Shown one piece after another: positions 15,003-24,250 of a stretch of 64,000 nucleotides of DNA. This DNA is from Aquimarina algicola. GTDB lineage: Bacteria > Bacteroidota > Bacteroidia > Flavobacteriales > Flavobacteriaceae. The stretch covers positions 62,450 to 126,449 of the forward strand of contig NZ_VFWZ01000004.1 of the NCBI RefSeq assembly GCF_006443095.1. Direction: 5' to 3'. The first letter of the stretch is position 1. Every line of letters starts with the position of its first letter. The notes under the pieces were generated by a model, which saw only the letters and a list, made by a program, of their open reading frames with translations, did no database searches and was not told the DNA's origin. The translations under genes were made by a program, and so were the position numbers.

Positions 15003-16217
15003 ATGAGTGTATCAAAGGTTACTTTTACAAATACGCAAGGTCAAGTATTATCAGGTCGTCTAGAACTTCCTGCTAATCAACATCCGCATAACTTTGCTCT
15101 TTTTGCACATTGTTTTACATGTAACAAAAATCTAGGAGCTGTAAGAAATATTAGTCGAGGGTTAACTTCTCAAGGGTTTGGAGTTCTCCGTTTTGATTTT
15201 ACAGGTCTTGGCGAAAGTGAAGGGGATTTTGAAGACACAAATTTCTCTGGTAATGTTGAAGATTTAATTGCAGCAGCAAATTTTTTGACCGAGCAGTATG
15301 ATGCTCCTACATTATTAATCGGACATTCATTAGGCGGTGCTGCTTCTATATTCGCAGCTTCAGAAATAGATAGTATCAAAGCTGTTGCCACTATTGGTGC
15401 ACCATCTAATCCAAAACATGTAAAACATTTATTAAAAAGTGGTATTGATGAAATTGAAGCAAGCGGACAAGCTATTATAAATCTAAGCGGGCGAGATTTT
15501 ACAATCAAAAAACAATTTTTAGACGATTTAGAAACTAAATCTCTACCAGAAGTTGCCAAAAACTTAGGTAAAGCACTATTAGTAATGCACTCACCACAAG
15601 ATACCACTGTAGGCATCAAAAACGCAGAAGAAATTTACATTTCTGCAAAACATCCCAAAAGTTTTATTACCCTAGATGGAGCTGATCATTTATTGATGAA
15701 AAAAGAAGACTCTATCTATGCCGGTAAAGTTATTGCAGAATGGTCTTCTAGATATGTAAACGTTCCTGAAGAACCAAAACTAAGAAGTAAATCCGATGTG
15801 GTTGCCAGCCTTGATAATATCAAAGGATATACAACTAATATGAAATTAGGAGATCATTTTATGGTCGCTGATGAACCTGAAGACCTTGGAGGGAATAATT
15901 TTGGTCCTACTCCTTATGAATATTTATCCGCCGGTTTAGCTTCTTGTACCGCAATCACTGTAAAAATGTATGCAGAACGAAAAGGTTGGGATCTTCAAAA
16001 TATCGAAGTACATACTAATTATGATAAAAGACATAAAGAAGATTGTGACAATTGCGAAGATCCTTCTGCTAAAATTGACACCTTTGAAAGAAAAATTAAG
16101 CTAGAAGGAAATCTAGATGAGAAACAAAGAAAAAGGATGCTTCAAATAGCTGATAAATGTCCTGTGCATAGAACATTGCATAGCGAAACGCAAGTAATTA
16201 CCATGTTGATAGAATGA
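15003..16217 (+). CDS. Alpha/beta hydrolase fused to OsmC-family domain
   Basis: A 404-residue cytoplasmic fusion. Residues 1-255 are an alpha/beta hydrolase with nucleophile elbow GHSLGG (S109), acid D200 (SPQD) and H229 (GADH). Residues about 260-404 are an OsmC/Ohr-type domain with the two redox cysteines C315 (ASCTA) and C386 (KCPVH), which reduce organic hydroperoxides in this family. Extra CDNC cysteines lie at 348-351. The fusion is known in many bacteria; joint action on lipid peroxides or peroxy-esters is a reasonable inference. It stands alone, with a convergent terminator downstream. Confidence 0.92.
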   Translation: MSVSKVTFTNTQGQVLSGRLELPANQHPHNFALFAHCFTCNKNLGAVRNISRGLTSQGFGVLRFDFTGLGESEGDFEDTNFSGNVEDLIAAANFLTEQYDAPTLLIGHSLGGAASIFAASEIDSIKAVATIGAPSNPKHVKHLLKSGIDEIEASGQAIINLSGRDFTIKKQFLDDLETKSLPEVAKNLGKALLVMHSPQDTTVGIKNAEEIYISAKHPKSFITLDGADHLLMKKEDSIYAGKVIAEWSSRYVNVPEEPKLRSKSDVVASLDNIKGYTTNMKLGDHFMVADEPEDLGGNNFGPTPYEYLSAGLASCTAITVKMYAERKGWDLQNIEVHTNYDKRHKEDCDNCEDPSAKIDTFERKIKLEGNLDEKQRKRMLQIADKCPVHRTLHSETQVITMLIE

Positions 16218-16367
16218 TTAAAAAGTTTAATCATTTAAATCCAATATATCTTAGATAAGATCAGACTTATAATTCTTTTGCCACATAAGACAAGAGAATC
16301 ATAAGCTTTTAGTTTTCTCAATGTACGGATATAGTAAGTATTCCAAATTTAAAATTATGGGCACAAA

Positions 16368-16400
16368 AAAAGACCGTCTACAAAATATAGACGGTCTTTT
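16368..16400. terminator. Bidirectional intrinsic terminator
   Basis: A 13-bp stem (AAAAGACCGTCTA at 16368-16380 and its complement at 16388-16400) with A- and T-runs on both sides. It serves the hydrolase-OsmC gene on the plus strand and the lipoprotein genes on the minus strand. Confidence 0.88.
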
Positions 16401-16419
16401 TCAATTGTATTTACATTAT

Positions 16420-16818
16420 TTATTCTGACCAATATTGTAATTGTATATATACAAAACCATCTTCTCCTACAAGATCTTGGCGTAATGTTATTACCTCTGA
16501 TGATGCACCTTCCCAATATCCTTCTATCGCACCAAACTCGTAAGTTCCAGCTGGTAAATTTTCTATTTTATTGTCATAAGCGTACTCACCAACACGCTCA
16601 GAATAATAGGTTTTTCCTGTATTTTGGTTTGTTGCATAATACCCTTGTATTCCTCCGGGGTCATTACTTGGTGTAGCATTCAATGATCCAAAACGGACAT
16701 TATATACTAATTGATTTTTTGTTATTGACGATTCTTCTAATGTTTCATTATCATTATCACAAGAGAAAAAGATACCAGTTACTAAAAGAAAAATAAATAT
16801 GTTTTTTAAATAATTCAT
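16420..16818 (-). CDS. Small lipoprotein, YWSE-ending family member 1
   Basis: A 132-residue lipoprotein: an N-terminal hydrophobic helix followed by the lipobox GIFFSC, so Cys20 would be lipidated. The mature part is beta-rich and ends DGFVYIQLQYWSE. It is clearly related to the next gene on the same strand: GYYATNQNTGKTYY, LPAGTYEF and EGYWEGASSEVITL each have counterparts there. The fold recalls small transthyretin- or carboxypeptidase-like beta sandwiches, but no family name can be given. It should sit in the outer or inner membrane, facing the periplasm or the outside. Confidence 0.82.
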   Translation of the reverse strand: MNYLKNIFIFLLVTGIFFSCDNDNETLEESSITKNQLVYNVRFGSLNATPSNDPGGIQGYYATNQNTGKTYYSERVGEYAYDNKIENLPAGTYEFGAIEGYWEGASSEVITLRQDLVGEDGFVYIQLQYWSE

Positions 16819-16890
16819 AATAATTAAGTTTTATAAAAATAGATAATGATGAAGTCAAGATGACTTCAATAAGTAAATATGAAAAGAATG

Positions 16891-17307
16891 TTACTCAGAC
16901 CAATATTGTAGTGTCACCACAATAAAACCATCCGATGCCACCATATTTTGTTGAAGTGTAACAATTTGCGATGAAGCTCCATCAAAATAACCATCGTGAG
17001 CATCAAAACGATAAGTAGCTTGAGGTAACCCTTTGAATACATTATGATCTTCACTACGAAAAGGATAAAACGTTTCTCCTGTCTCTTGATCTATCGCAAA
17101 ATAACCTCTTAGCCCATTTGGCCCTACAGGGTTACCATTTCTATCAACTAATTCGATACGTACATCAAATGTATTAGCATGCTTTGCATTTTCTGATGTT
17201 GAACTTAAAGAAATTTCATCTAACTCAGAAGTAGTTGTATTCGTTTCGCAAGCAATAACAAAGAAGATACTTATTGCTAAAAAAGCTATTGTTTTAAGAG
17301 TATTCAT
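16891..17307 (-). CDS. Small lipoprotein, YWSE-ending family member 2
   Basis: The start at 17307 (MNTLKTIAFLAIS) is preferred over the upstream frame start at 17343, because it gives a clean signal peptide with lipobox FVIAC. The mature protein is about 120 residues, ends DGFIVVTLQYWSE, and matches the downstream paralogue across GYFAIDQETGETFYP, GLPQATYRFDAHDGYFDGASSQ and the C-terminus. It lies 72 bp upstream of paralogue 1 without a terminator between, so the two are probably co-transcribed. Function unknown. Confidence 0.82.
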   Translation of the reverse strand: MNTLKTIAFLAISIFFVIACETNTTTSELDEISLSSTSENAKHANTFDVRIELVDRNGNPVGPNGLRGYFAIDQETGETFYPFRSEDHNVFKGLPQATYRFDAHDGYFDGASSQIVTLQQNMVASDGFIVVTLQYWSE

Positions 17308-17402
17308 AATTATAGTTTTAAGATTATCATCAAAATTGAACATAATTTTGAGAATACCATTTATCTGATAATTACGAAAATATCATTTAACACACTATAA
17401 CA

Positions 17403-17442
17403 AAAAGAGCCATTAATTCTTAATAAAATTAACGACTCTTTT
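17403..17442 (-). terminator. Probable terminator after phosphoesterase 1
   Basis: Imperfect stem AAAAGAGCCATTAA (17403-17416) against TTAACGACTCTTTT (17429-17442). On the minus strand it is followed by CTTTTTG. Confidence 0.55.
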
Positions 17443-17490
17443 AGAGGTACACGCCTAGAATATTATAAATACAGATGAATAATGATTTGT

Positions 17491-19761
17491 TTAGTTTTTA
17501 AATACCTTTTTGGTTTCTAATGTTTTGCCGGTCATATCACTTATGGTAAGTAAATACATCTCTGATTTACTCATTTTAGGATATATTTTCATCATTTTTT
17601 GATCTAAATTTGTGATATCTTCTTCATGAACTATTTTACCATCTATCGTATATATAGTAACGATATATGTTTTACCAAATTTTACAGATGGTGCAGAAAT
17701 CCTTATTTCGTTAGTAAATGGATTAGGAAAGATTGAAAATCTTTTATCTATTTTACCTTGAACTAAAGGATAATTAATGTCATTTTGATTATTATTCTTA
17801 AAGGAACTGCTTCCGCAAGCACCTAAAAGTTTCCAATCACCAGAAATACGTTCAAAAAGATTTCCTTGATAGGTTACTTTTGCACCAATAGGATAACTCA
17901 CACCGCTTCTCCATTCTGAAATTCCTGCACAGATATCATTTGGTGGATTATTACTTGTTGAATATCTTATTATTAATTGCGTTGGGTTTCCTCCTTCAAA
18001 AGAATCTGCAACTCGTTTTGCCGATCTATTGGTTAAACTGTTTCCTTTACCTCTTATCATAAAACTCAGGCTATTACCTGCCACCCATCCACTTTTGTTG
18101 ACAAGGCTTTGTATCATAGTCTTTAGTTCTGGAGATCTCTGTGCATTACCTTGTTGGTTACTTGACCACGAACTTGGTCTCCAGGTTACTTTAGAAGAAA
18201 AGGCTGTTCTATTCGAAACATTATTCGAAGAGGAGAAAGAAGGAGAATTAGATGAATTATGCAATGCAATTTCTAATTCTGTACTAGTACTATTGCTTTC
18301 GTCTGCAGAAAATTGAAGATATGCACTGGTAATTGTTGCGTTTTTAGGTAGCCTTACTCCTTGAAAACGCAATCCTACTACTTGAAAACTTGAATTATTA
18401 CTACTGTCATACACTAATTCAAGATCGCTACTATCTGTATATAATCTTCCGTTTTTATCTTCTTCTACATCGTCATTGCCAGTACTAATTGCTACTTCTA
18501 CTGTTCCATTATCAGGATCAGGATCTACTGTTGTACTCTTATTAATCGTCACCACACTTCCATTAGATGGTCTCCAGATATCAATATTTGCAGGAGCTTG
18601 AAATACATTATTATTAGAAACTTCGCCAACACTAGATGCATTATCTACACGTACAGTTCGGGTTTCGATTTTATTTTCGTCTACAAAAATCCATTTAAAC
18701 TGATTAAATCTTGAAGAATTACGAGTCCAGTTTTTACTATCATTATTAGATCGTAAAGGGGCTCCCCAACAACCTTCTCCGACATATACAGTACCATTGG
18801 TATTGTCTCTTATAAACCCTTCGTCACTACCTGATCCTGTAGAAGGGCGTACCGGCCATGTTGTTTTCACGGTATGTGAATCACATTCTACTACCAATTT
18901 TACACCATAATCATAAAAAAGGCGTGCCCAATTACTATATTGACTGTTCCCCTCTCGTTTTGATGATACATGAGGTCGCATAGGTTTATGATATTGTGCC
19001 ATTTTCCATGTAACATTATTGTTACTACCAAGATCACTTCGTAACCAGTTGGTTTGATTACCTGAGATAGATGATTCTGTATTTAAGGTATACGCTCTTA
19101 TTAGGTTATCTCCAAAAGTAATGGCATAATATACACCCGAAGAAGGGACATCAAATAAATTATAAATACTATTATTACTATCTTCATGATTTCCTCGAGT
19201 TGCTACGATGGGAAACATTCTTCCATCACGAGCAATTGTTAATTGCCAATCATCAAACCATGTTCTCCATTCAGAACTACTATCTCCATTAGTCATATCC
19301 CCTCCAAAAAATACAGCATGAGGTTTTAATTTTGCTACAAGACTATTTGCATTTCTTCTTGGGGTACGATTATTACGAGAGTCTCCACCGGCAATAAAAG
19401 ATAACCTACTTCTATCTGCAGGAGCTGTTTTAAACCAAAAACGGCTACTTGTCCCCTGACTATCTCTAATAACAAAATAATAAGCTGTATTGGGGCGAAG
19501 ACCTATAAGACGGGCAAAATTATTATTCATTCCTTTATAACTTACGCTTCGGTCTACAGTCTTAGAGTTTGAATAGTTATTGTAATTGGTTCCATGATCT
19601 GTTGTCCCATAATACACTGTAGGACTACTTCCAGAAATTTGATTCCAACCAATTACTATTGAAGTAGCAGGATTACCTCTAAGTGTAAGCCTATACTTAT
19701 CATTAGAAGCATATGTCTGTATCCCAATAAGTAAAATAAGAACATAATAGAGTTTTTTCAT
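17491..19761 (-). CDS. Secreted purple-acid-phosphatase-like phosphoesterase with T9SS sorting domain (1)
   Basis: A 756-residue secreted enzyme with an N-terminal signal peptide (to about residue 18). Residues about 22-115 are the fibronectin-like N-terminal domain of purple acid phosphatases. The metallophosphoesterase core follows, with the metal motifs GGDSRNN, GGDMTNGD, RGNHED and CDSHTVK. Residues about 425-610 form a beta domain shared with the neighbouring paralogue (DDVEEDKNGRLYTDSSDLEL...). Then comes a short CBM5/12-like module (ISEWRSGVSYPIGAKVTYQG), and finally a T9SS type A domain (FSIFPNPFTNEI, ending in a KKVFKN tail). It probably hydrolyses phosphate esters outside the cell; the substrate is unknown. 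The chitin-binding-like module is absent from the paralogue. Confidence 0.9.
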   Translation of the reverse strand: MKKLYYVLILLIGIQTYASNDKYRLTLRGNPATSIVIGWNQISGSSPTVYYGTTDHGTNYNNYSNSKTVDRSVSYKGMNNNFARLIGLRPNTAYYFVIRDSQGTSSRFWFKTAPADRSRLSFIAGGDSRNNRTPRRNANSLVAKLKPHAVFFGGDMTNGDSSSEWRTWFDDWQLTIARDGRMFPIVATRGNHEDSNNSIYNLFDVPSSGVYYAITFGDNLIRAYTLNTESSISGNQTNWLRSDLGSNNNVTWKMAQYHKPMRPHVSSKREGNSQYSNWARLFYDYGVKLVVECDSHTVKTTWPVRPSTGSGSDEGFIRDNTNGTVYVGEGCWGAPLRSNNDSKNWTRNSSRFNQFKWIFVDENKIETRTVRVDNASSVGEVSNNNVFQAPANIDIWRPSNGSVVTINKSTTVDPDPDNGTVEVAISTGNDDVEEDKNGRLYTDSSDLELVYDSSNNSSFQVVGLRFQGVRLPKNATITSAYLQFSADESNSTSTELEIALHNSSNSPSFSSSNNVSNRTAFSSKVTWRPSSWSSNQQGNAQRSPELKTMIQSLVNKSGWVAGNSLSFMIRGKGNSLTNRSAKRVADSFEGGNPTQLIIRYSTSNNPPNDICAGISEWRSGVSYPIGAKVTYQGNLFERISGDWKLLGACGSSSFKNNNQNDINYPLVQGKIDKRFSIFPNPFTNEIRISAPSVKFGKTYIVTIYTIDGKIVHEEDITNLDQKMMKIYPKMSKSEMYLLTISDMTGKTLETKKVFKN

Positions 19762-19904
19762 TGTGATTGAGTTTGATTGTGTTAGTTAAATTAGGTTTTA
19801 AAAATAAATGTATAAAAGTATTAAAAAGTAGATTTCTATAGTTTTAATCACTAATAATTTACTTTTTAATAATTCTATATTAAACTTAAGAAAAATATGA
19901 GCGT

Positions 19905-19960
19905 TTATAAAATAAAAAGAGTAAGAAGATATAATTTACAATACTCTTCTTACTCGTTAT
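19905..19960 (-). terminator. Terminator after phosphoesterase 2
   Basis: A 10-bp stem (GAGTAAGAAG at 19919-19928, CTTCTTACTC at 19946-19955), followed on the minus strand by TTTTTATTTT. Confidence 0.78.
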
Positions 19961-20010
19961 CTTATCAATTGATATTATTTTGCATTTTTTTAGAAATGTT
20001 TTTAACTAGC

Positions 20011-22401
20011 TTATTTTTTAAGTACTCGTTTAGTAACTAGTGAAAAACCTTTGGCATCTATCACATGGATAATATACATTCCTTTATCTAAAATCTCTGG
20101 TCTAATACTAAGATTATTTGCTTCTACCGAAGTAACTTTTGAAAAAACCAAATTACCTGCTGTATCATAGATCTCAACGGTTACTTCTTCTACTTCTGCA
20201 TTAGGTATCAAAACTTGTAGTTCTTGTTCGAATGGGTTAGGATATACTTTTATACCTTCTAATTGATCATCTTTTATCACTTTGACTGCTACTGTCTCAA
20301 CTTCTTGAGTTTCTTTACTCCTTACACCTCCAAATGTATAATTTACAATAAGTTTTGCTGCTTTTTCTGCTCCACTCTCATAGGCACTCGCAACACGTTT
20401 ATATTTGGTTCTCCAACTGCTTCTTCCTTTTCCCCTGATGATAAAACTCATACTATTCCCAGGACGCCAGCCGGCTCTATCAACAACTTGTTGTACCATT
20501 CCTTTGAGATCTGGAGTTTTTTGTAAAGCTCCACTTTGTCCTGCTGTCCAAGGTTCAGGTTTCCATCGAATTTTATAGGACACTACATCTCTTTTTGAAG
20601 CATTATTTTTATCTGTAAATTGCTCTGAATTATCACTACTGTGTAATGAGAATTCTAATTCTGTCCTTTTATGCGTACTTTCATCTGCAGTAAACTGGAT
20701 GTAAGCCCCTGTTATTAAAGCACCTCTGGGGATTTTAATATCCTGAAAACGAATTCCGATTTTTTGAAAGCTGATGAGATTAACAGAGTCATAGACCAGT
20801 TCTAGATCACTACTATCTACATATAATTGACCTATTGCATTTTCTTCTACATCATCATAACCATGAGCTACAGGAATTGTTAAACTACCTGAAAACTGAC
20901 CTACATTCACGGTTATTTCTGCTTCACTGCATAACTCATGGTTATCGTATGCAACAGCTTTAATTTTATGTACTCCATCCGGTAAACTTCTTAATGTACT
21001 ATAAGGCTCTAAAACATCTGTATGGATAAGGTCCCCATCTAAATAAAATTCTACTCTGGATATCTCTCCGTCTGCATCTGTAGCTTCTACAGTTATTGTA
21101 CTAGCTCCCCCACTATAGAGTTGCTGACCTTCTTTGGGATTTACAAAAGAGACTTCTGGAGCTTTCAAATCTTTATTAATGATTTTGATCACGCTGCCAT
21201 TAGAGGGATTCCATATATCAAGACGATCAGGTATCTCAAAAACATTATCGTTTGCAACTTCTCCTACTTCTGCTGCATTATCAACTTTAATCGTACGGGT
21301 TTCCATTTTGGCTCTATCTACAAAAATCCATTTGAATTGGTTGAATTTACCTGAGTCTCTAGTCCAGCCTTTTATATCATTATTATCTCGCAAAGGAGCT
21401 CCCCAGCAACCTTCTCCTACATATACAGTACCATTATCATCTCTTACAAAACCTTCTTCGCTGCCTGATCCTGTAGAAGGGCGCACCGGCCAGGTGCTTT
21501 TTACTGTGTGCGCATCGCACTCTACTACTAGTTTCACTCCTTCATCATAAAATGTTTTTGCCCAACCTGCATATTCTAAAAGATTTTCTCCTTTTGATGA
21601 TACATGTGGACGAATAGGAAAATGGTATTGTGCTATTTTCCAGGTCACCTCGCGACTATTAGCAAGATCATTTTTTAACCAATCAGTTTGCCTACCTAAA
21701 ATAGCATCAAGAGAGTTCAGTGTATATGTACGTACCATATCTCTCCCAAATGTTATAGCATAATGCGCATGAGAAGAAGGGATATCAAACAAATTTACGA
21801 TCGTACTATTACTCTTCTCATGATTACCTCTAGCCGCAATAATAGGAAACATTCTTCCATCTAAAGCTGTGGTCAATTGCCAATCATCAAACCATGCTCT
21901 CCATTGGCTATCTGTATCATTATCTGTCATATCACCTCCAAAAAGAACTGCATGAGGTTTTAACTTGGATACTAATAAATTTGCATTTTGTCGTGGGACT
22001 CTATTGTTTCTAGAATCTCCTCCTGCTATAAAAGAAAACCTACTTTCTTCTAGGGGAGCTGTTTTGAACCAAAAACGTTTGCTTACGCCTTCGCTATCCT
22101 TAATAACAAAGTAATATGCCGTATCCGGTTTCAATCTCGATAAACGTACAAAATGATTATTCATTCCCCTATAAGATACAATCCTACTTGGTGCTGCAGA
22201 GTAAACATATTGATCATAATCAGTCCCTTGATCTACAGGCCCATAATGTACTATGGGGTTATTTCCCGAAATCTGATTCCAGCCAATAACAATAGTAGTA
22301 GCAGGATTATCTCGCAAAGTCAATCGGTATTTGTCATTAGAAGCGTTAACTTGCAATATGAGAAGAATTGCAAATGCAATACATAGATAGTATTTTTTCA
22401 T
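20011..22401 (-). CDS. Secreted purple-acid-phosphatase-like phosphoesterase with T9SS sorting domain (2)
   Basis: A 796-residue paralogue of the adjacent downstream enzyme, with signal peptide, fibronectin-like domain, phosphoesterase core (GGDSRNN, GGDMTDND, ARGNHEK, CDAHTVK), the same later beta domain and a T9SS C-terminal domain (KVYPNPFEQEL, ending in a KRVLKK tail). Instead of the chitin-binding-like module it has an inserted Ig-like domain at about 425-515 (PEVSFVNPKEGQ..., with EVEATDADGEISRVEF-type strands). The two genes therefore arose by duplication and then exchanged accessory modules. They lie 249 bp apart with a terminator between, so each can be expressed separately. Confidence 0.9.
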   Translation of the reverse strand: MKKYYLCIAFAILLILQVNASNDKYRLTLRDNPATTIVIGWNQISGNNPIVHYGPVDQGTDYDQYVYSAAPSRIVSYRGMNNHFVRLSRLKPDTAYYFVIKDSEGVSKRFWFKTAPLEESRFSFIAGGDSRNNRVPRQNANLLVSKLKPHAVLFGGDMTDNDTDSQWRAWFDDWQLTTALDGRMFPIIAARGNHEKSNSTIVNLFDIPSSHAHYAITFGRDMVRTYTLNSLDAILGRQTDWLKNDLANSREVTWKIAQYHFPIRPHVSSKGENLLEYAGWAKTFYDEGVKLVVECDAHTVKSTWPVRPSTGSGSEEGFVRDDNGTVYVGEGCWGAPLRDNNDIKGWTRDSGKFNQFKWIFVDRAKMETRTIKVDNAAEVGEVANDNVFEIPDRLDIWNPSNGSVIKIINKDLKAPEVSFVNPKEGQQLYSGGASTITVEATDADGEISRVEFYLDGDLIHTDVLEPYSTLRSLPDGVHKIKAVAYDNHELCSEAEITVNVGQFSGSLTIPVAHGYDDVEENAIGQLYVDSSDLELVYDSVNLISFQKIGIRFQDIKIPRGALITGAYIQFTADESTHKRTELEFSLHSSDNSEQFTDKNNASKRDVVSYKIRWKPEPWTAGQSGALQKTPDLKGMVQQVVDRAGWRPGNSMSFIIRGKGRSSWRTKYKRVASAYESGAEKAAKLIVNYTFGGVRSKETQEVETVAVKVIKDDQLEGIKVYPNPFEQELQVLIPNAEVEEVTVEIYDTAGNLVFSKVTSVEANNLSIRPEILDKGMYIIHVIDAKGFSLVTKRVLKK

Positions 22402-22567
22402 GGTTGTGTAATGATTAGGTTAGTTAATCACAAATTTAAATTATTGATAGGCAGAAGAATACATCTATCTCATTTTTAATCTAGAATTAAATCTGATAAC
22501 ATAATTTTGCAGAAAACATAACACTTAATTTAGATCCCCTTAACATTAATATAGTAACATTGAAGTT

Positions 22568-23458
22568 ATGAAAAACTCTAAAACCATATTTTTACTCAAA
22601 GCTTCTGTTTTTCTAATTTTTATTGGAAGAGCTTGGCAACATTTATTTTGGGATGCCCCATATCGATCATTTTTTTGGGACGAAGCACTATTACAACCTG
22701 TAATCGAAGGAATATTCAATATATCTTGGCAAGAGTATGTAACCAGTAGTACTACAGACAAGGTGATCCAGAATATCATTAGAACAAATGGAGTACTATA
22801 TACATTTGCAGGATTATGCGCATTACTTATTAATGATAAAAATAAAAAATGGTTACGTTTTCCAGTCGCATTAGGAGGAATCTCGTTGGTACTTTTAGCT
22901 ATTCTGCTAGCCAAAGAAAAGTTTTATCATGCAGCACAATTTTTTGAGCATAGCATACAATTCGGTCTTCCATTTATGTTACTTTTTATATTTTCTAATC
23001 GATATCAAAAAGAAAAATTTATACTTACGCTCAAAATTATCATAGCTGTAACATTTTTCTCACATGGGCTCTATGCATTTGGATTTTATCCGGTTCCCGG
23101 AAGATTTGTAGACATGGTAATACAAATTTTTGGATGTTCTGAAGATATAGCTATTGTTTTTCTATACATAGCAGGAATTTTGGATTTTATACTAGCAGTT
23201 TTATTGTTTGTCCCGAGAGTGAATATTTACGCACTTTGGTATGCTGTCGTATGGGGAACCCTAACAGCTCTAGCCAGAATTGTTGCTAATTTTTATATTG
23301 ATTTTCCATTAGAATCTATTCATCAAAACTTGCATGAAGTCATCTATAGATTACCACATGGTTTTGTTCCTTTGTTAGCAATCTGGTTATTAAAAAATAG
23401 TACTTCTGAAAAGTTTATGACAAGCGAAAATACAGTGTTATCTAAAAACCTTTCATAA
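22568..23458 (+). CDS. Polytopic membrane protein of unknown function
   Basis: A 296-residue protein with about 7-8 hydrophobic segments (for example FLLKASVFLIFIGRAW, ALGGISLVLLAILLA, FGLPFMLLFIFS, LDFILAVLLFVP). It has paired Trp/His residues near the first segments (RAWQHLFWD) and HGLYAFGFYPVPG in the middle, slightly reminiscent of DoxX-type membrane proteins. No catalytic motif is recognised. It stands alone, diverging from phosphoesterase 2. Confidence 0.75.
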   Translation: MKNSKTIFLLKASVFLIFIGRAWQHLFWDAPYRSFFWDEALLQPVIEGIFNISWQEYVTSSTTDKVIQNIIRTNGVLYTFAGLCALLINDKNKKWLRFPVALGGISLVLLAILLAKEKFYHAAQFFEHSIQFGLPFMLLFIFSNRYQKEKFILTLKIIIAVTFFSHGLYAFGFYPVPGRFVDMVIQIFGCSEDIAIVFLYIAGILDFILAVLLFVPRVNIYALWYAVVWGTLTALARIVANFYIDFPLESIHQNLHEVIYRLPHGFVPLLAIWLLKNSTSEKFMTSENTVLSKNLS

Positions 23459-23671
23459 TAATTGCTTTTAACTATTTTGATGATATGCAACACATCAATC
23501 TTGTGAGTCATACATAAAATTCGTGTGCAACTTTGGTATAATACAAATGATTAAAATTTATATTTTGTGAATACTCTGTATTTTGTATTTCTAACTTTTA
23601 GACTCAAAATTTTGAGTGACAAAATATTAATTCAAATTTAGCACGACATAAGCTTTATGAATTTAATGCTA

Positions 23672-23944
23672 AAAATTAAACCCTTAAAGTCAAATATTTA
23701 ACAAAAGACATTAAAATTTTAAGGAGTGTCTTTAAAATTTTAACTCTCGTGACCAAACGTTTAACCTCAAAGACCAAATTATGAGTAAAAAAGACGAAGC
23801 GTTTAACTTTAAAGGTTGAAATTTTAAGAACAATGACACAAATTTTAACCCTTACCTTTAAAATTTTAACCTGCAAGATTGAAATTTCAACATCTTGAGT
23901 TAAAATTTCTACTCATCAAGTAGAAATTTTCGTGAAAAAGACCC
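23672..23944. repeat. Degenerate tandem array, 13 units of exactly 21 bp
   Basis: Units begin at 23672, 23693, 23714, 23735, 23756, 23777, 23798, 23819, 23840, 23861, 23882, 23903 and 23924. The approximate consensus is AAATTTTAAC, six variable bases, then GACNA. Examples are AAATTTTAACTCTCGTGACC (23735) and AAATTTTAACCTGCAAGATT (23861). The period is kept without a single indel, although the variable part has diverged. Two helical turns per unit place an A/T-rich core on one face of the DNA. Confidence 0.85.
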
Positions 23945-24188
23945 AACAGAAGGTAAAAAAGACGCAAAGCATTAAGAGTTTAGGTATTGGGTATGAAGTT
24001 TTAGAAATGAATATGAGAAGACACGTTCTATCAATCACAGAGAATTTAATAATACAGTCAATAAATAGTATAAATTGCTTGTACTTGTGATGGAAATCAG
24101 CATAAGATAGAGGTATCAACTATTTACTGTATGCTTTCAATACTATCAAAAAACCTCATTCATCATAATATAAAAATTGACACAAAAG

Positions 24189-24214
24189 AAAAGACCGTTA
24201 AAAAACGGTCTTTT
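24189..24214. terminator. Intrinsic terminator of the M36 protease gene
   Basis: An 11-bp stem AAAAGACCGTT (24189-24199) / AACGGTCTTTT (24204-24214) with a 4-base loop. A- and T-runs on both sides make it usable in both directions; the gene it serves is on the minus strand. Confidence 0.85.
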
Positions 24215-24250
24215 CCTATTATATAATCATAGAAATGTTCATCATTCCTT

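Larger units (their letters stand above)
23459..24250. other. 792-bp gene-free region containing a 21-bp repeat array
   Basis: No supported gene. A 66-codon minus-strand frame (23676-23876) exists only because the 21-bp repeat is a multiple of three, and it starts at TTG. The right end carries the terminator of the M36 protease gene. Confidence 0.7.

Noticed and set aside
15170..15619. 149-codon minus-strand frame opposite the hydrolase-OsmC gene
   Set aside because: Shadow of a well-supported gene with catalytic motifs; no family resemblance.
23676..23876. 66-codon minus-strand frame with VKIL heptads
   Set aside because: Starts at TTG, has no ATG, and its 7-residue repeat follows directly from the 21-bp DNA repeat.
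23672..23944. CRISPR array
   Set aside because: The repeat unit is 21 bp with a degenerate core and no separate spacers, and no cas genes are present.
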